The notes below the pieces were generated by a model. The model ran no database searches and was not told the DNA's origin. It worked only from the letters and a program-made list of their open reading frames with translations. The position numbers and the translations under genes are program-made. Shown here piece after piece: positions 9,943 to 19,474 of a DNA stretch of 64,000 nt. Source of the DNA: Emiliania huxleyi CCMP1516 (lineage: Eukaryota > Haptophyta > Isochrysidales > Noelaerhabdaceae); contig NW_005201349.1 of NCBI RefSeq assembly GCF_000372725.1, forward strand, positions 291,604 to 355,603, in the 5' to 3' direction. Positions within the stretch are counted from its first letter, which is position 1; each line of letters begins with the position of its first letter.

Positions 9943-10569
9943 ATGCCCGACAAAATCGGCAACAGCCGCGCAGGGATGGCTCGTCAGCCTCGTCAGGGCC
10001 TAGATGACTCGCCCGCCGAAGGAGGAGGTGGCACGGCGCCGCCAGCGTATGACTGGACGACGGGAGAGAAAGTTGCTCGCGGTGCTGCGGAGTTTGCGGC
10101 AGGAGTTGCAGGCGTTGGTGTTGCTGCGCCGCGGCCACCGACGGCAGCGGAAATGGCTCGCGACGCAGGGCTGTTTCCACCGCGAACGACGGCAATCGGC
10201 TCGACCCCCGAAGGGGAGCAGAACCCTCTCTGGTCAGCGGAGGAGTTCAATGGCAAGTGGTTCATCTGCTGGCCGATTGCCTGCGCTTCGGTCAACCAGA
10301 CCAACGTTGGCGAGGATGGCATTAAGATGCAGGCCATGTGTTGTCTCTGTTACCCGGCCACGACCGAGTTTACCCGCATGGGCAACACCAACCGCTTTGG
10401 GGCTACAAGCTACACAACCGACGACGACGGAAGCTCCTCACGAAGCGAAGACGTGCTGAACTTCACCTCGACGACTTCGCTCAAACACGAGGGAGGGGGG
10501 ATCCCGGGGGTCGGGTGGAAGAGTAAAGAGTTAGTAGTGCATGTGGACGGCAATTCGGGCGTTGGCTGA
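9943..10569 (+). CDS. Hypothetical protein with Cys-rich core
   Basis: Open frame of about 208 residues from ATG 9943 (MPDKIGNSRAGMARQ); the frame is open further upstream, but that part reads like leader sequence. The N-terminal 70 residues are Gly/Ala/Pro-rich (EFAAGVAGVGVAAPRPPTA). The core has NGKWFICWPIACASVNQTN, then MQAMCCLCYPATTEF and MGNTNRFGATSYTTDDDG. The Cys-rich CCLCYP stretch is the most conserved-looking part. I do not recognise the family. The last 40 residues become Ser/Gly-rich and may be intron read-through, so the true 3' end is uncertain. A transposon-like repeat begins 130 bp downstream. Confidence 0.55.
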   Translation: MPDKIGNSRAGMARQPRQGLDDSPAEGGGGTAPPAYDWTTGEKVARGAAEFAAGVAGVGVAAPRPPTAAEMARDAGLFPPRTTAIGSTPEGEQNPLWSAEEFNGKWFICWPIACASVNQTNVGEDGIKMQAMCCLCYPATTEFTRMGNTNRFGATSYTTDDDGSSSRSEDVLNFTSTTSLKHEGGGIPGVGWKSKELVVHVDGNSGVG

Positions 10570-10697
10570 CGCAGCACATGCGCGTGCTGTCTGAGGTGAG
10601 GTGGACCGGGTGAGTGTTTAGGTGTGTTGTGTCCAGTGTTCGTTCGTCCTTGTCCGCTGTCCCGTTGTTGTCAATGCCAGATACGTACTATTTTCTA

Positions 10698-11155
10698 TTT
10701 GAGAGGCCTTCGTTGTTAATAGTACAAACCCAATGGTCCCTCGCTAGCGGTCCTTCGTTGCAGTCACGCACACGCCACGCCGCACCGCGCGCCCGCCCAC
10801 TGCCCCGCCCAGGCGGGAAAGAGATCAGGAGATGGGGACAGCGAAGGAAGGAGGAGCCACGAACACGACACTGGGAGGGTTCAGTTGTGCGCCACGCTGC
10901 CCGGCGTCTCTCACTTTCCGGGACAGCCCCGCCCTTTCGAGGCAGGAAAGTGACGGCTACCCCGTACGCCCTGTTGCTTCTACCCCGACGCCGACCGCCC
11001 ATCCCCCCTCCTCGTTCCCCCCTCGAATTCTCCGGACCCCGACAAGCCGCCCGCCGTTGGGCCTCTGCCCCGCACGCCCCCGCCCCTTCTGCCCCTCGCT
11101 CACACCCCGGCCCGACACGCACATACAAGACAAACCCGGCGTCCTGCTCTCAAAA
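10698..11155 (+). mobile_element. MITE-like dispersed repeat R4, copy 1
   Basis: About 458 bp, clearly homologous to the inverted copy at 41633-42101. Shared blocks include CTTCGTTGTTAATAG, AAAGAGATNAGGAGATGGG, GCTGCCCGGCGTCTCTCACT and CCCCGTACGCCCTGTTGCTT. Its ends form a short inverted repeat (TTTGAGAG ... CTCTCAAA), followed by an A-rich tract. It has no long conserved frame. Confidence 0.75.
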
Positions 11156-11380
11156 GAAAAAAAATGGGGAGGAGGGGAGACCACACGCACCCCCGCGCGC
11201 CGCTATGTGTCGCCAGGAGGCTGACACTTCACAGGCAGAGATTTGCTCAATGCGGCGGCAACAGCCAACACGATCGCGCCGGACTGTACAGGCGACTGTC
11301 TCGGCGAGCGCGGCGGTACTGCGGCGCTCGCGCGCCTCGTGGCAATGTACGGTGTTCGGGTAGCTGATGGATGTATATCC
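11156..11380. other. Short spacer downstream of R4
   Basis: Begins with the A-rich tract that follows the repeat and ends at the stop codon of the MYND gene. No gene seen. Confidence 0.4.
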
Positions 11381-12508
11381 TCACGCGGCGCCATGCGCAA
11401 CGCAGCAGACCTTCTTGTGCGCCTTCCAATCGGCCTTTTGGCACTCTTTCGAGCAGTACGACACCGCGAGGCATCGCGCGCACTCGGACAGCTTGGCCGG
11501 GTTGCCGTACGGGCGGTTGTGCGGACACGAAGGGTTGTCACAGTACGTGGCTTGGCGCGACACGAGCTGGCCACCGTTCGCGCCAGTGCGCGTGCGGCTC
11601 GGACGCGCGCCCAAGGCTCGGAACATCGGCTCGCCCAGCTGCCGCGAAAAGGCGTCGTAGAACCCGGTGGGCTCCCAGAGACCTGTCAGATCATTGAACG
11701 AGGTTCTCGGCGAAGCTCGCGCGCCGAGCATGCGCGAGACTTGATCTACACAGAAAGGCGCGTCAGGCAACGGCTCGCCTTGCGTCGTGCGGAAGCTGTG
11801 CGACCAGGGCACAATCTCGCCCTCGAGCATGGCCACGATGCACGGCGTGCAAAAGAGGCGGCAATGGAAGCGCATAGCCATGGCGGATGGGCTGCCGCCG
11901 GTCGCGTCGCGCACGTCGGCGTCGCGAGGGGGTCGGTGCTGAATGAGGAGTTGGTACGCGAGTACTTTCGTCTCGTTAGATGGCCGCGCGAACTTCTGGC
12001 ATACGGGGCACTGCAGTGACGAACGGAAGTCGGGCCACGACGCGTTGGCCTTGCCGCCGTGCTTGCGCGAGGTGTGATCCCCGGCGGAGTCCCCGTGCTT
12101 GAGAATGGCGACGTCCTCGGCGCTTACGAAGCAACCACCGCCCACGACGAAGGGAGTGAGCATGACCTCCAGGTGCCGCTGCTTTGGCATCAGCAGGCAA
12201 ATCATGCCACCTCCAAAGCGCACTGGAATACGAGTATCGCCTGTGACTGCCAACACGTCGCACGGCTCGATGTACATCGTCTCAGGCTTGTACCGCGATG
12301 CCGGCGGGATGGTGAGCGAGCACTGGGCCCGTTTCATGCCCTCTGTCTCCAGCGTCCACTGCTTGAAAGCGCAACTCGCTTTGGTTTGCTGCTCGTCATT
12401 CTCCAAACCTCGGTTCCGCTCAATCTTCACCTGTTCCATCGCAGCGGCGAGTAGCTCGTCATCGGACGGCGACACATACGATGCAGCGCTTTGCTTTTTG
12501 CGGCCCAT
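11381..12508 (-). CDS. MYND-type zinc-finger protein, single exon
   Basis: Uninterrupted 375-residue protein from ATG 12508 ([20 protein letters not shown]). The C-terminal 46 residues form a MYND finger: [24 protein letters not shown], then [11 protein letters not shown], with the Cys/His ligands all present. MYND fingers mediate protein-protein contacts, often in transcriptional repressors or SMYD enzymes, but no SET domain is visible. The middle part has a CPVCQ pair and an FCTPC pair that could bind another metal, and a beta-rich stretch ([20 protein letters not shown]). Stand-alone MYND proteins of unknown role are abundant in algae. An in-frame non-ATG extension of 10 residues exists upstream but is unlikely to be used. 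Confidence 0.85.
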   Translation of the reverse strand: MGRKKQSAASYVSPSDDELLAAAMEQVKIERNRGLENDEQQTKASCAFKQWTLETEGMKRAQCSLTIPPASRYKPETMYIEPCDVLAVTGDTRIPVRFGGGMICLLMPKQRHLEVMLTPFVVGGGCFVSAEDVAILKHGDSAGDHTSRKHGGKANASWPDFRSSLQCPVCQKFARPSNETKVLAYQLLIQHRPPRDADVRDATGGSPSAMAMRFHCRLFCTPCIVAMLEGEIVPWSHSFRTTQGEPLPDAPFCVDQVSRMLGARASPRTSFNDLTGLWEPTGFYDAFSRQLGEPMFRALGARPSRTRTGANGGQLVSRQATYCDNPSCPHNRPYGNPAKLSECARCLAVSYCSKECQKADWKAHKKVCCVAHGAA

Positions 12509-12653
12509 GCCCGCTTCCTGGCAGCCACCCTCGTGCAAGCAGCCGCTCGCTCGTCCACTCAGCTCGTGTCCGCGGTGGGTTTGCGGTGGCGCGCCCGGGC
12601 TGCCGCGCTCGGCTGGTGCACCTCCCTAGCTTTGGCTGGGGGACGGCGTCTGT

Positions 12654-13109
12654 TCACGCCTGCATGTGAGCAGGAGTGTCTCGAAAAAAACGGACCTTCG
12701 CGGGGTGGGAAGGGCGGCGGCGGCGCCCAAGGGCGGCGGCGGGCGCGGCGCCTTGTCGGGCGGGAAGGGCGGCGGCGGCGCCTTCCTGGGAGGGAAGGTT
12801 GGTCTCGACCTCTCCCTGTCCCAGCCTGCCATACGCTCCCGTTTGCAGCGACTCGTCGCATTCGATTCCCATGCCCCAGCTCCAAAGGGCGCCGTCGGCG
12901 GCTAGGGCGAGGCTATGATCTTGTCCAGCCGACACGGCGACGATGCGCCGCCCAGCCAGGGTCTCGATCTTCTTGGGCTTTTGGTGGGTTGTATAGTCGC
13001 CGTGGCCCAACCCCAAGCAGTTGCCGCCATCCTCAGGGCCGGCATCCCAGTCCTGCTGTCCGCGTCCGCAGCTCCACGCAACGCCATCGGCGGTAATGGT
13101 CAGATCCAT
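12654..13109 (-). pseudogene. RCC1-repeat fragment joined to a dispersed repeat
   Basis: The minus strand reads two RCC1 units: GNCLGLGHGDYTTHQKPKKI, LAGRRIVAVSAGQDHSLALA, then DGALWSWGMG. This is the beta-propeller repeat of RCC1/HERC proteins. A full propeller needs seven units, and only about two are present. The ATG and first residues (MDLT) come from repeat R3, whose copies at 43649 and about 60737 contain the same AGATGGATCTGACC on that strand. Downstream the frame degenerates into a Pro/Arg-rich tail. It looks like a gene piece whose 5' part was replaced by the repeat; it may be non-functional. Confidence 0.6.
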
Positions 13110-13192
13110 CTACTGACTTGTCTACCGGCTGGAGCCGAGCAGGAGGGCCCGGGGCGCACAACCCCTTGCGCCTTGGTCAACTCACCCCCTCC
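13098..13192 (+). repeat. Dispersed repeat R3, partial copy
   Basis: Matches 43649-43740: GGTCAGATCCATCTACT, then GTCTACCGGCTGGAGCCGAG, CAGGAGGG and TTGGTCAACTCACCC. A third, inverted copy lies at 60642-60850. Confidence 0.8.
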
Positions 13193-13342
13193 TTGGCCAA
13201 AGTACAGGGGTTTCGATCCGGGCCACCGCAAATTTTGATCAGCAAATTTCGAGGGGCGGCCGCAAATTTTGAGGTAGATTTTGATTGTCAAAATGTGTCC
13301 GTCTTGGCACAGGATAGAGCATATAGGCGGCGAACACCCAGG
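13193..13342. other. AT-rich spacer before the tandem block
   Basis: Contains several CAAATTTTGA/AAATTTCG words. Similar ones return at about 14160-14275 on the other side of the tandem block, so the two AT-rich strips may be related borders. Confidence 0.4.
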
Positions 13343-13845
13343 TGCGCAGGGACATCGCGACTCTGCCCGCTCGCTCGACCCTTTTGCCGCGAGAGGGCGC
13401 CGGCCGCGTGTAAGAGGTGGCTGGCGCCCTGAGGCGGCAATTGGTGGCGTGGGGAGTGCGGAACGCTACTGGCGGCGTGACAGGACCTCTCTCGGTTGCG
13501 TGTGCCGCCCATCGGCACGCGGGTGCGCAGACATCGCGCGACTCTGCCCGCTCGCTCGACCCTTTTGCCGCGAGAGGGCGCCGGCCGCGTGTAATCGTGT
13601 AAGGAGGTGGCTGGCGCCCTGAGGCGGCAATTGGTGGCGTGGGGAGTGCGGAGAACGCTACTGGCGGCGTGACAGGGCCTCTCTCGGTTGCGTGTGCCGC
13701 CCATCTCGACCGCCCATCGGCACGCGGGTGCGCAGACATCGCGACTCTGCCCGCTCGTCGCTCGACCCTTTTGCCGCGAGAGGGCGCCGGCCGCGTGTAA
13801 GAAGTGGCTGGCGGCCTGGCGCCCTGAGGCGGCATTTGGTGGGGT
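13343..13845. repeat. Tandem repeat, about 190 bp, nearly three units
   Basis: Units start at about 13343, 13529 and 13731 with GCGCAG(G)ACATCGCGACTC. Each includes TTTTGCCGCGAGAGGGCGCC and GTGGCTGGCGCCCTGAGGCG. Lengths differ by small indels. Frames read through it are repeat-derived and not genes. Confidence 0.9.
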
Positions 13846-14140
13846 CAGCGTGCGGTGCTGAGTCTTACTCGTCGGCGCTGGGGCCAGATCCCAGCGCAGA
13901 ACTCTGCAACGCTGGCATACAAACACAAGAAGACTAACCCTAACCCTAACCCTAACCCTAACCCTAACCCTAACCCTAGGTCAGCGTGTGGGGCTGAGTC
14001 TTAGTCGTCGGCGCTGTGGGGCCAGATCCCAGCGCAGAACCCTGCAACGCTGGCATATACAGACACAACCAGACAACCCTGACCCTCCCTAACCCTAACC
14101 CTAACCCTAACCCTAACACCCTCTAACCCTAATAACCCTT
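13843..14140 (+). repeat. Interstitial telomere repeats with duplicated flanks (subtelomere-like)
   Basis: A roughly 95-bp segment beginning GGTCAGCGTG(C/T)GG.GCTGAG occurs at 13843 and 13979. Each copy ends in CGCTGGCATA and runs into CCCTAA repeats: about seven clean units at 13937-13977 and a degenerate tract at 14080-14140. The CCCTAA strand orientation is the same in both. Confidence 0.9.
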
Positions 14141-14527
14141 AACCTAACCCACCCCCCAACTCCACACCGCAAATTTGAAAGATCTTGATGAAAATCAGGC
14201 CCGACTGCAAATTTCTTCAAAATTTTCGCAGGCGCTCCGCGCCTGCAGATTTTGAAATAAATTCGACAAAATTGGTACCTTCCTGGCCCAACCCCCTCCA
14301 CACCCCGTAGGCGGCCTAGGCGGCCCAGGCGGGGAGCGAGTCTCGCGTCACGGCGTCACGTCGAGTCATCTCATGTGCGACGTTTGAGAGAGGAAACACG
14401 AAAAAAGTTCCGTCACTCGCGGCGCTCGTGTCCCCCTCTCCTGCTCCCTGTGCACCTTTCATCTCACACACCTGTCCACATGCTGCCTCAGAAGCCACGA
14501 CCGTCACGACTGCGCACTCGTGTGGGC
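14141..14527. other. Spacer, no gene seen
   Basis: AT-rich strip (14160-14275) rich in CAAATTTG-type words, followed by GC-rich sequence with TGTGCGACG and TCTCACACACC tracts. Nothing recognisable. Confidence 0.4.
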
Positions 14528-14922
14528 TCATGCCCCCTGCAAGCTGCGAACGGGCGGCGGCAGACCCTGCGGCGTTGGTGGCAAACCGGAGGCGGTGGCA
14601 GACCCCACGAGGCCCTGTGGCGGCGGCGGCATCCCCCGCGGCGGCGGCGGCAGAGGGCGGCCGCCGGAGGCGAGCGGCGGGGGAAGGCTCGCCGGCGCAA
14701 AAGGAGGGGCGGCGTGTCCGGGGGGGGCGTTGACGTGCGCCGCGCGGCGTGCGTACCGTGCGTCGGCATTGCGCTCGGGCCCGCGGTTGCGCGGGAGGTC
14801 GAGCCACGCGAGCGGCATCCCGTGCTCGAGGCTGTCGTCAAACACGCGTGGGTCCGCCCGCACGGGCAGCGGCGGCCGCGCGCGCGCGAGCGCGTCGCGC
14901 CGGTTCTGCCGCCCATCCTCGG
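14528..14922 (-). CDS. Pro-rich C-terminal part of a gene cut by the assembly gap
   Basis: Open minus-strand frame of about 131 codons from the gap edge to a stop at 14528. It reads RVFDDSLEHGMPLAWLDLPR, NADARYARRAAHVNAPPG, then Pro/Gly/Ala repeats (LPPPPRGMPPPPQG). The first part looks like folded protein, the end like a disordered tail. It may be the end of the PPTC7-like phosphatase on the other side of the gap or of a separate gene; the 100-N run hides the link. Family not recognised. Confidence 0.4.
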
Positions 14923-15022
14923 NNNNNNNNNNNNNNNNNNNNNNNNNNNNNNNNNNNNNNNNNNNNNNNNNNNNNNNNNNNNNNNNNNNNNNNNNNNNNN
15001 NNNNNNNNNNNNNNNNNNNNNN
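14923..15022. other. Assembly gap (100 N)
   Basis: Exactly 100 N, a placeholder length, so the true size is unknown. It interrupts the 3' part of the phosphatase gene. Confidence 0.99.
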
Positions 15023-16238
15023 GCGGCGGGCCGCGCGCCGCGGGGCTGGGCTTCCTGCGGGCGCGGGGGAGGCCCTTGGCGCGGAGGCGGGGCGGTCGGC
15101 ACGACGGAGCCCCGCGGCACCGCCGGCGCCGCGTCCCGCGTCCTCTCCCCCACCGCCGGCGCCGCGTCCCGCGTCCTCTCCCCCGGCGGCACAAAGGCGC
15201 CGCTGTGCGTGACGACCGGCCGCTCCTCGCTGACACAGGGTGCGCCGCCGAAGTTGTGGCCGAGGCGGAGGGGCGGGCGGGCGCCGGAGCGGACGACGCC
15301 GCACACCACCGCCACGTCGTCCACCTTGCCCCCCTTGTGGCTCCGCCCCTCCTCCTGCGCCGCCTCGCTGAAGGGGGTCTTGAGGTCGCGCATGCCGCCA
15401 ATCGCCTTTGCCTGCTCGGCAATGTTTTGCGCGAGCGCGTCGGCGGCGGCCTGAGCGGCGAGGGGGTCGGGATCGCGCAGCGCGTCGAGCCGCTCCGCCA
15501 CGAGGAACTGCAGCGCGTCTTCGAACAGGTTGTCGAACACGCCGTCGCTCGCCGCCAGGACGATGTCTCCCTCGCGCACGGCCGTGCTCACCTCGTCAAC
15601 CTCCTTGCCGACGGCGTCAAAGGTGCGGGCGCGGGTCTGGTACGGCCAGTTCCAGCCGTGGGTCTGCTCCTGCGTGCGGAGAACTGCACGCCGGGGAGGG
15701 CGCGCGAGGTCGGCGACTCGGAGCGGGAGGCCGCTGGGGAGGGGCGAGGCGTGAGGGGCGGGAAGGGGCGGGGGCGCGCACCGACGCGAGGCCAGAGCTG
15801 CTTGGCGTCGGTGCCCGAGACCTCGCGCATCGCCGGGCGGAGGACCATCGCGCCCGAGTCGCCCAGGTTGAGGAGGCGCAGCGTGCTCGTGCCCTCCTCG
15901 AGCTGGCCCAGCACGAGGGTGCTGCTCCCTCCGCCGCCGCTGAGCGGGCACTCGGACGCGAGCCTCAGCGCGTCGGGGAGGGCGTCCGCCACGCCGCAGG
16001 CGGCTGCCTGGTGGCACCGCTCGAGCATCTCGCGCGAGAAGGCGCCCGGGTCGACCCCGTTCTTTGCACTCCCTCCCACGCCGTCGGCCACGCCGAAGAG
16101 GCAGCGCTTGTCGTCAAAGAGGAAGGCGTCCTCGCCGCCCTTGTCCGCCTTTGCCGGGTGGGGGAGGACGGCGCCGCCGAGGACGACGTGGAGGCGGCCC
16201 GAATGCAGGGCCGGCGCGCTGTAGACGGCGAGCAGCAT
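15023..16238 (-). CDS. PP2C-family phosphatase, PPTC7-like (3' end in gap)
   Basis: Mg/Mn-dependent Ser/Thr phosphatase. Exon 1 (16238-15782) carries KGGEDAFLFDDKRCLFGVAD followed by GVGG, the metal-binding Asp motif of the PPTC7 group, then STLRLLNLGDSGAMVLR. A GT-AG intron (15781-15684) joins LWPRV to VLRTQEQTHGWNWPYQT, matching the family's PYQL region. Exon 2 continues with GDIVLAASDGVFDNLFED and ends the catalytic core at KVDDVAVVCGVV, where the last metal-binding Asp is expected. A low-complexity extension with a doubled GERTRDAAPAV follows and runs into the gap. PPTC7 proteins act in mitochondria or plastids of other eukaryotes; no clear presequence is visible here. Confident in the family. 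Confidence 0.9.
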
Positions 16239-16706
16239 GGAATGTGGCTGTCGGAGAGTGTGGTAGGCGTTTATGGAGGCTGATCGACGCTTTCAGATCT
16301 GAGGCCGAGGGCTCTTTCTTTGTTTTAGGAATGCTAGCCGCGCTAATTTCTTGCTAGAGGCGGAGCAAGCCTGCTCTAGTCTCACACGTTCGCCCCTGTC
16401 GCCTGTCTGTGTTGTTGTGCTGTTGTTTGTCTCTTGGCACCTTGGAGTGCTGGGGGGGGCGACAGGGGGGACGTGGCCTTGAGTGATGTGCCATGTACGT
16501 CCACTCAGGGTGTGTGGCAGCTACGCTGGCTGTGTGTCTTGTGAGCTTGTTTGTGTCTGTGTGTCGCTCGTGCGTGTCGTCATCATCTGTCTAGCGTCCA
16601 CCCATACCGCGTTGGTGTCCAGTCCGAGCCTGACTGTTCTTCACCTTCCTACATACACCACGATTTCTTCTTCTTCTTTGCTCGCCGAGCTTCGATCGCT
16701 TCGACC
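16239..16706. other. Divergent promoter region
   Basis: Separates the phosphatase (minus) from the CK1-like kinase (plus). GT-rich with CTTCTTCTTCTTTG just before the kinase ATG. No TATA box or gene could be identified. Confidence 0.45.
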
Positions 16707-19474
16707 ATGCTCTGCTGTTTCTCGAGCGCGCCGGCCGCCGTGCTCCTCGCCCCGTACGACAGGAGCGTGGTGCTGTCGCCGCACGCGCTCACCCAGAGCG
16801 GCGGGGGCGGCTGGGCGCCCGCCCGGTTCGGCTTCTCGGGCGGCATCGCGCGGGTCTCGCCGATCGTGCGGCTGGAGCCAGCGCCGCCGGCCGCCTCTCC
16901 TCCTCCCGCCGGGGCCGCGGGCAGCGCCGCGGCGGACGCGGGCGACGCCGGCGCGCCGGCCCACTTCGCCGTCGGCGACCGCGTCCTCGTCACCTTCCCG
17001 GGCGAGCCGCCGTTCGAGGCCGTTGTGTGGGCGGTGAGTGGCGACGCATACACGGTGCGGTACTGCTACGACGGCGAGCTCGAGGAGCGGCTCGACCGCA
17101 GCCTGCTCTCGGCCTGGCGGCCGGACAGTGGCGCCAAGCGGCTCACCCTCGACGAGCTGATGATCCAGGACCGGCTCGGAGAGGGGACACAGAGCGAGGT
17201 GCTGAGCGGCAGCCGGCAGCAGATGCCAAACTTAGCAGCCCCCGCATTCCAGCAGCGACCCGAGGCTCTCGTAGTCGGCAGCCTCCCGCCGGCACTGCGC
17301 TCGCGGCCCTCGCATGCACGCGGCGCTCCGAGCTGCCGATCCCCCACCCTCGCCTCCCCGGCCCCTTTTGTTTCGCCAGGCTACTTGCCCGGCGGCGCGC
17401 CTGTGGCGGTCAAGCTGGGGCTGAAGCGGGGCGCAATCTCGCGCGAGGCGGCGGTCCTCTCCGCCCTCTCGGGCCGCGTCGGCTTCCCCCTCCTCCTCCA
17501 CCACGAGCACGAGGGGTCCGCCACGCCAGGCGCCTTCCGAGACACTTTCGAGACACTTCCGAGACACTTCCGAGACACTTTCGAGACCCTTTCGAGACCC
17601 TTTCGAGACACCTTTGATACACCGCCACCGCCCGCTCTGCGCTTGCGCGCCAGAGGGAAGGCTTCTGCACCAGACGGCTGCTAGCGCCTCGCTCGGCGCC
17701 GCCTGGCTGTGCCTAAACCCCTCTGGCGCCCAACAACCCCCCCCCCCCCCCTTCCCTCCTCCCAACCCCTCCCCCCCCCTCCTCCCCTCCTCCCCAGGAG
17801 GGTGCCTGGTGATGGAGGTGCTCGGACCCTCCCTCGAGGACCTGAGGCGCGGGAAGAGCGGCCGCGCGCGCCTGTCCGGCGCGCCGTTTCTCCGCGTCGG
17901 CCGCGGCGTCCTCCGCCTCCTCCGCCGCCTCCACGCCGCTGGGCTCCGCCACTCGCCGAACCTCGAGCCGCGTCTCGGGGGTGGAAGCGCGAGCCGTCTC
18001 AGACCCCGTGTCGTAGGTCCGTGCACAACGGCCTCAAGCCCCCTTCCAGACCTTTCCTGGACCCTTCCTTGCCCCTTCCTGTAGGTTCGTGCACAACGAC
18101 CTCAAGCCCGCCAACGTGCTGCTCGGGTCGGGCGCCGAGCTGCAGCCAAAGCCGCTGCACCTGATCGACTTTGGGTCGTGCACTCGGGCCAACGGACGGC
18201 GGGGCACGGGCTGCGTCAAGGACACGCCCGCACGACGTGTCCAGGACATGTCCATAGGCTGACGGGCAGCTGGCCGGGAACGAGCCGACAGCGAGCGCTC
18301 CTAGATGCCGCAGCGTGCCTTTTGCAGACGCCGCGCCCTCTGCACTCGCCGCCCTCGTACACCCCGAGCGGATGCGGAGAGAGTGCACGGCGGAGAGTAC
18401 TCGCACACGGCACGAGACCGTCTCCACATGCGCAGCTGCCATCTCCCCATATCTCCCCATATCTCCCCATATCTCCCCATCTCCATACCCGCAGCTGCCA
18501 TCTCCCCATATCTCCCCCGATCTCCCCCGATCTCCCCCTGTCTCCACACCCGCAGCTGCCCGCACCCCGCCCCGCACCCGTGTCCTCAGGCGAGCGGGCC
18601 GAGAGGCACCCCCCTCTTCGCGAGCGTCGCCGCTGACGAGGGCACCGCTCCTCCGCCCCGAGCAGCAGCTGTGCGCGCGAGCAGCGCGTCTTGACACCAG
18701 CTGTGGCTGTGGCCAGGCCGCGAGCTGATGCGGCCGGTGGACGACGTGGAGAGCCTCGCTTACGCCCTCGCTTTCCTCGGGGCGGGCGGCCTACCGTGGC
18801 AGGTGCTCTCTCCCCGTCTCTCCCCATCTCTCCCCATCTCTCCCCATCTCTCCCCATCTCTCCCCATCTCGCCCCATCTCGCCCCATCTCTCTCCATCTC
18901 TCGGGGCGGGCGGAGGTGCGCTCGCACCTCGTGCAGCAGGCTTTGCGCCTTGGGTGCCGTGCCAGCCCCCGCCTTGTTTGCGTGTGGAGTTGCGAGGGCT
19001 GCCTCCCCCCTTCGCCCGAGCACTCTTGTGTGCGTGGAGAGCTTCCGCCGAGCTTGCCCCTCTTGAGCTTGCCCTCCCCCTCTCCGTGGGTGGCAGGGCA
19101 AGCCCGACGAGATCGTGCTCGGCATGAAGCGCGAGCTGATGGCCGGCGCCCTCGGCCGCTCCTCCATCACGGACGCCCTCCGCAGCGACGCCGACGCGGC
19201 GGCCCTCGAGGCGCTGTGGGCCGAGGTGCGGCGCTGCCACAGCGGCGAGGCTCAGGTCGACTACGACGCATGCCTGGCCGCCCTTGGCGGCGGGGAGGCG
19301 GGCGCGGGCGCGGGCGCGGAGGCGGAGGCGGAGGCGGAGGCGCTCTCCGAGCTCTCCTTCATGGCCGCCTTGGGGGAGCCAGAGGCGGAGGAGGGGAGCG
19401 GCGCCGGAGTGCGGTTGGTGCAGCCTCCCGCCTGGGCGCTGCGGAGCCCGGTGGGCATCTGGGGACGTCCCTAG
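16707..19474 (+). CDS. CK1-like protein kinase with N-terminal Tudor-like segment, about seven exons
   Basis: Starts MLCCFSSAP. Residues about 90-135 (FAVGDRVLVTFPGEPPFEAV then YTVRYCYDGELEERLD) resemble a Tudor/Agenet-type fold. The kinase domain begins LDELMIQDRLGEGTQSEVLS. It continues after a GC-AG intron with GGAPVAVKLGLKRGAISREA (Lys of the VAVK motif), then CLVMEVLGPSLEDLRRG, a casein-kinase-1 hallmark. The catalytic loop is FVHNDLKPANVLLG (HND in place of HRD) and the metal loop LIDFGSC. Later exons give GTPLFASVAA and RPVDDVESLAYALAFLGAGG with LPWQ, again CK1-like, and KPDEIVLGMKREL. The tail is acidic and Ala/Glu-rich. Three introns contain 10- to 11-bp minisatellites. Kinase family confident; exact borders of introns 3-5 are estimates. 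Confidence 0.85.
17536..17612 (+). repeat. Intronic minisatellite, GAGACACTTTC units
   Basis: About seven 10- to 11-bp units (GAGACACTT(T/C)C, GAGACCCTTTC) just after a GC-type donor in the second intron of the CK1-like gene. Confidence 0.85.
18441..18546 (+). repeat. Intronic minisatellite, TCTCCCCATA units
   Basis: Two arrays of 10-bp units in a kinase intron, separated and bounded by three copies of CGCAGCTGCC (about 18432, 18489, 18551). Confidence 0.85.
18803..18904 (+). repeat. Intronic minisatellite, TCTCCCCATC units
   Basis: About nine 10-bp units at the start of the last kinase intron. They are the reverse complement of the GAGATGGGGA units at 6645-6770 in another gene. Confidence 0.9.

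Noticed and set aside
13239-13926. Overlapping long frames with repeated RERGPVTPPVAF-like words
   Set aside because: They follow the 190-bp tandem repeat in several frames, as expected for repeats, not genes.
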